A DNA stretch of 64,000 nt from contig CP136068.1 in assembly GCA_032622095.1 (NCBI GenBank), forward strand, positions 11,887,729 through 11,951,728, written 5' to 3'. Made by a program: the position numbers and the translations under genes. Shown piece by piece: positions 63,536-64,000 of this stretch (the stretch's first letter is position 1; each line of letters begins with the position of its first letter). This DNA is from Siphonodentalium dalli. Taxonomy: Eukaryota > Mollusca > Scaphopoda > Gadilida > Siphonodentaliidae. The notes under the pieces were generated by a model. That model was not told where the DNA came from and ran no database searches. It saw only the letters and a list, made by a program, of their open reading frames with translations.

Positions 63536-64000
63536 CTGAAGATGAAGGCATGGTTGTGCTATATAGTTTTCAGAAACATAACGGCATCATTGCGGAAGTA
63601 GGTCTACTAAACGTGTAGACAATGAAGTTCGCACTGATAACTATGGAAGATAGTGGACGTATACACACCCCTGGTCCAGTGGTCCAGCTACATTACTATG
63701 CTATGATGCTGATGGTCCTGCTGAATTGCTATAATGCGGGTATGGCAAACTGATGCCGTTACAAAAAGGTACCCTTATCTTTTCTAAAGTTGTTATTTTC
63801 GCGGTGTTTGGCTAATCCGAGCGATTTGAGAATAAACCAATGAGTCTATGAAACATGCAATAATACATATATATTTAAAAATATCATAATTCCCGCGCTG
63901 GTGATTAAAAAACAACGTGAATTACAGTCGATTTTCAACAACTAATACAACCAGTTTAAAAATATTTCCCAATAGATATGTTTTTGAATCTTTGCTACGG
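63536..64000 (-). other. Integrin intron, partial
   Basis: This is unique A/T-rich sequence upstream of the blade-4 exon. The next upstream exon should end with a single G (phase 1), but none was recognised before the window ends. Confidence 0.6.

Noticed and set aside
63351-63551. Met at the start of the minus-strand frame as a translation start for the integrin
   Set aside because: It lies at or before a splice acceptor in the middle of the propeller; the integrin signal peptide and blades 1-3 must be encoded further upstream.

Overview
The window looks like animal nuclear DNA, most likely from a lophotrochozoan such as a bivalve mollusc. That placement is an inference from genome style (large intronic minisatellites, many fold-back elements) plus an integrin alpha gene; no species marker was identified. 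There is no sign of bacterial organisation. Coding sequence is under 2% of the window.

The only real gene I can support is an integrin alpha subunit on the minus strand. Six exons read from high to low coordinates: 63535-63450, 60997-60938, 55976-55827, 44756-44639, 42934-42767 and 41155-41031. Five junctions join in frame with GT/AG borders. Together they encode about 235 residues: blades 4 to 7 of the FG-GAP beta-propeller and the start of the thigh domain. Blades 5, 6 and 7 carry canonical DxDxD-type calcium loops; the blade 4 loop has lost most of its acidic ligands. Earlier exons lie beyond 64000. No later exon is visible between 41030 and 1.

The rest is repeats. 1-930 is a 540-base unit in tandem, each copy holding a long palindrome, ending at a 100-N assembly gap. 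1031-34111 and 35873-38610 form one giant array of a 39-base monomer (roughly 900 copies) with higher-order repeats of about 2.74-2.78 kb and, further right, 1.53 kb. A 1.76-kb terminal-inverted-repeat element splits it. 38.9-41.0 kb holds arrays with units of about 38-42, 120 and 73 bases. 43.0-44.0 kb holds a GAT/GAC microsatellite and a 45-base array. 45.84-53.96 kb is a 59-base array (about 137 copies) with a 60-monomer, 3540-base higher-order repeat. It is followed by an 88-base array (54.1-54.9 kb) and a 65-base array (55.34-55.83 kb). 55.98-64.0 kb holds introns with short minisatellites, a hAT remnant with 8-base target duplications and a BED-finger relic, and several fold-back or MITE-like elements.

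The most interesting observation is that the 65-base array, and by the same alignment the 59-base array, look like amplified copies of the last ~60 bases of the integrin blade-5 exon together with its 5' splice site. They fill much of the intron just downstream of that exon. The 59-base array therefore carries well over one hundred sense-strand GTAAGG motifs. The 73-base array likewise runs into the last exon's presumed 5' splice site. The 39-base monomer shares two collinear 8-mers with the same blade-5 exon end, a weaker hint that the giant array has the same origin.
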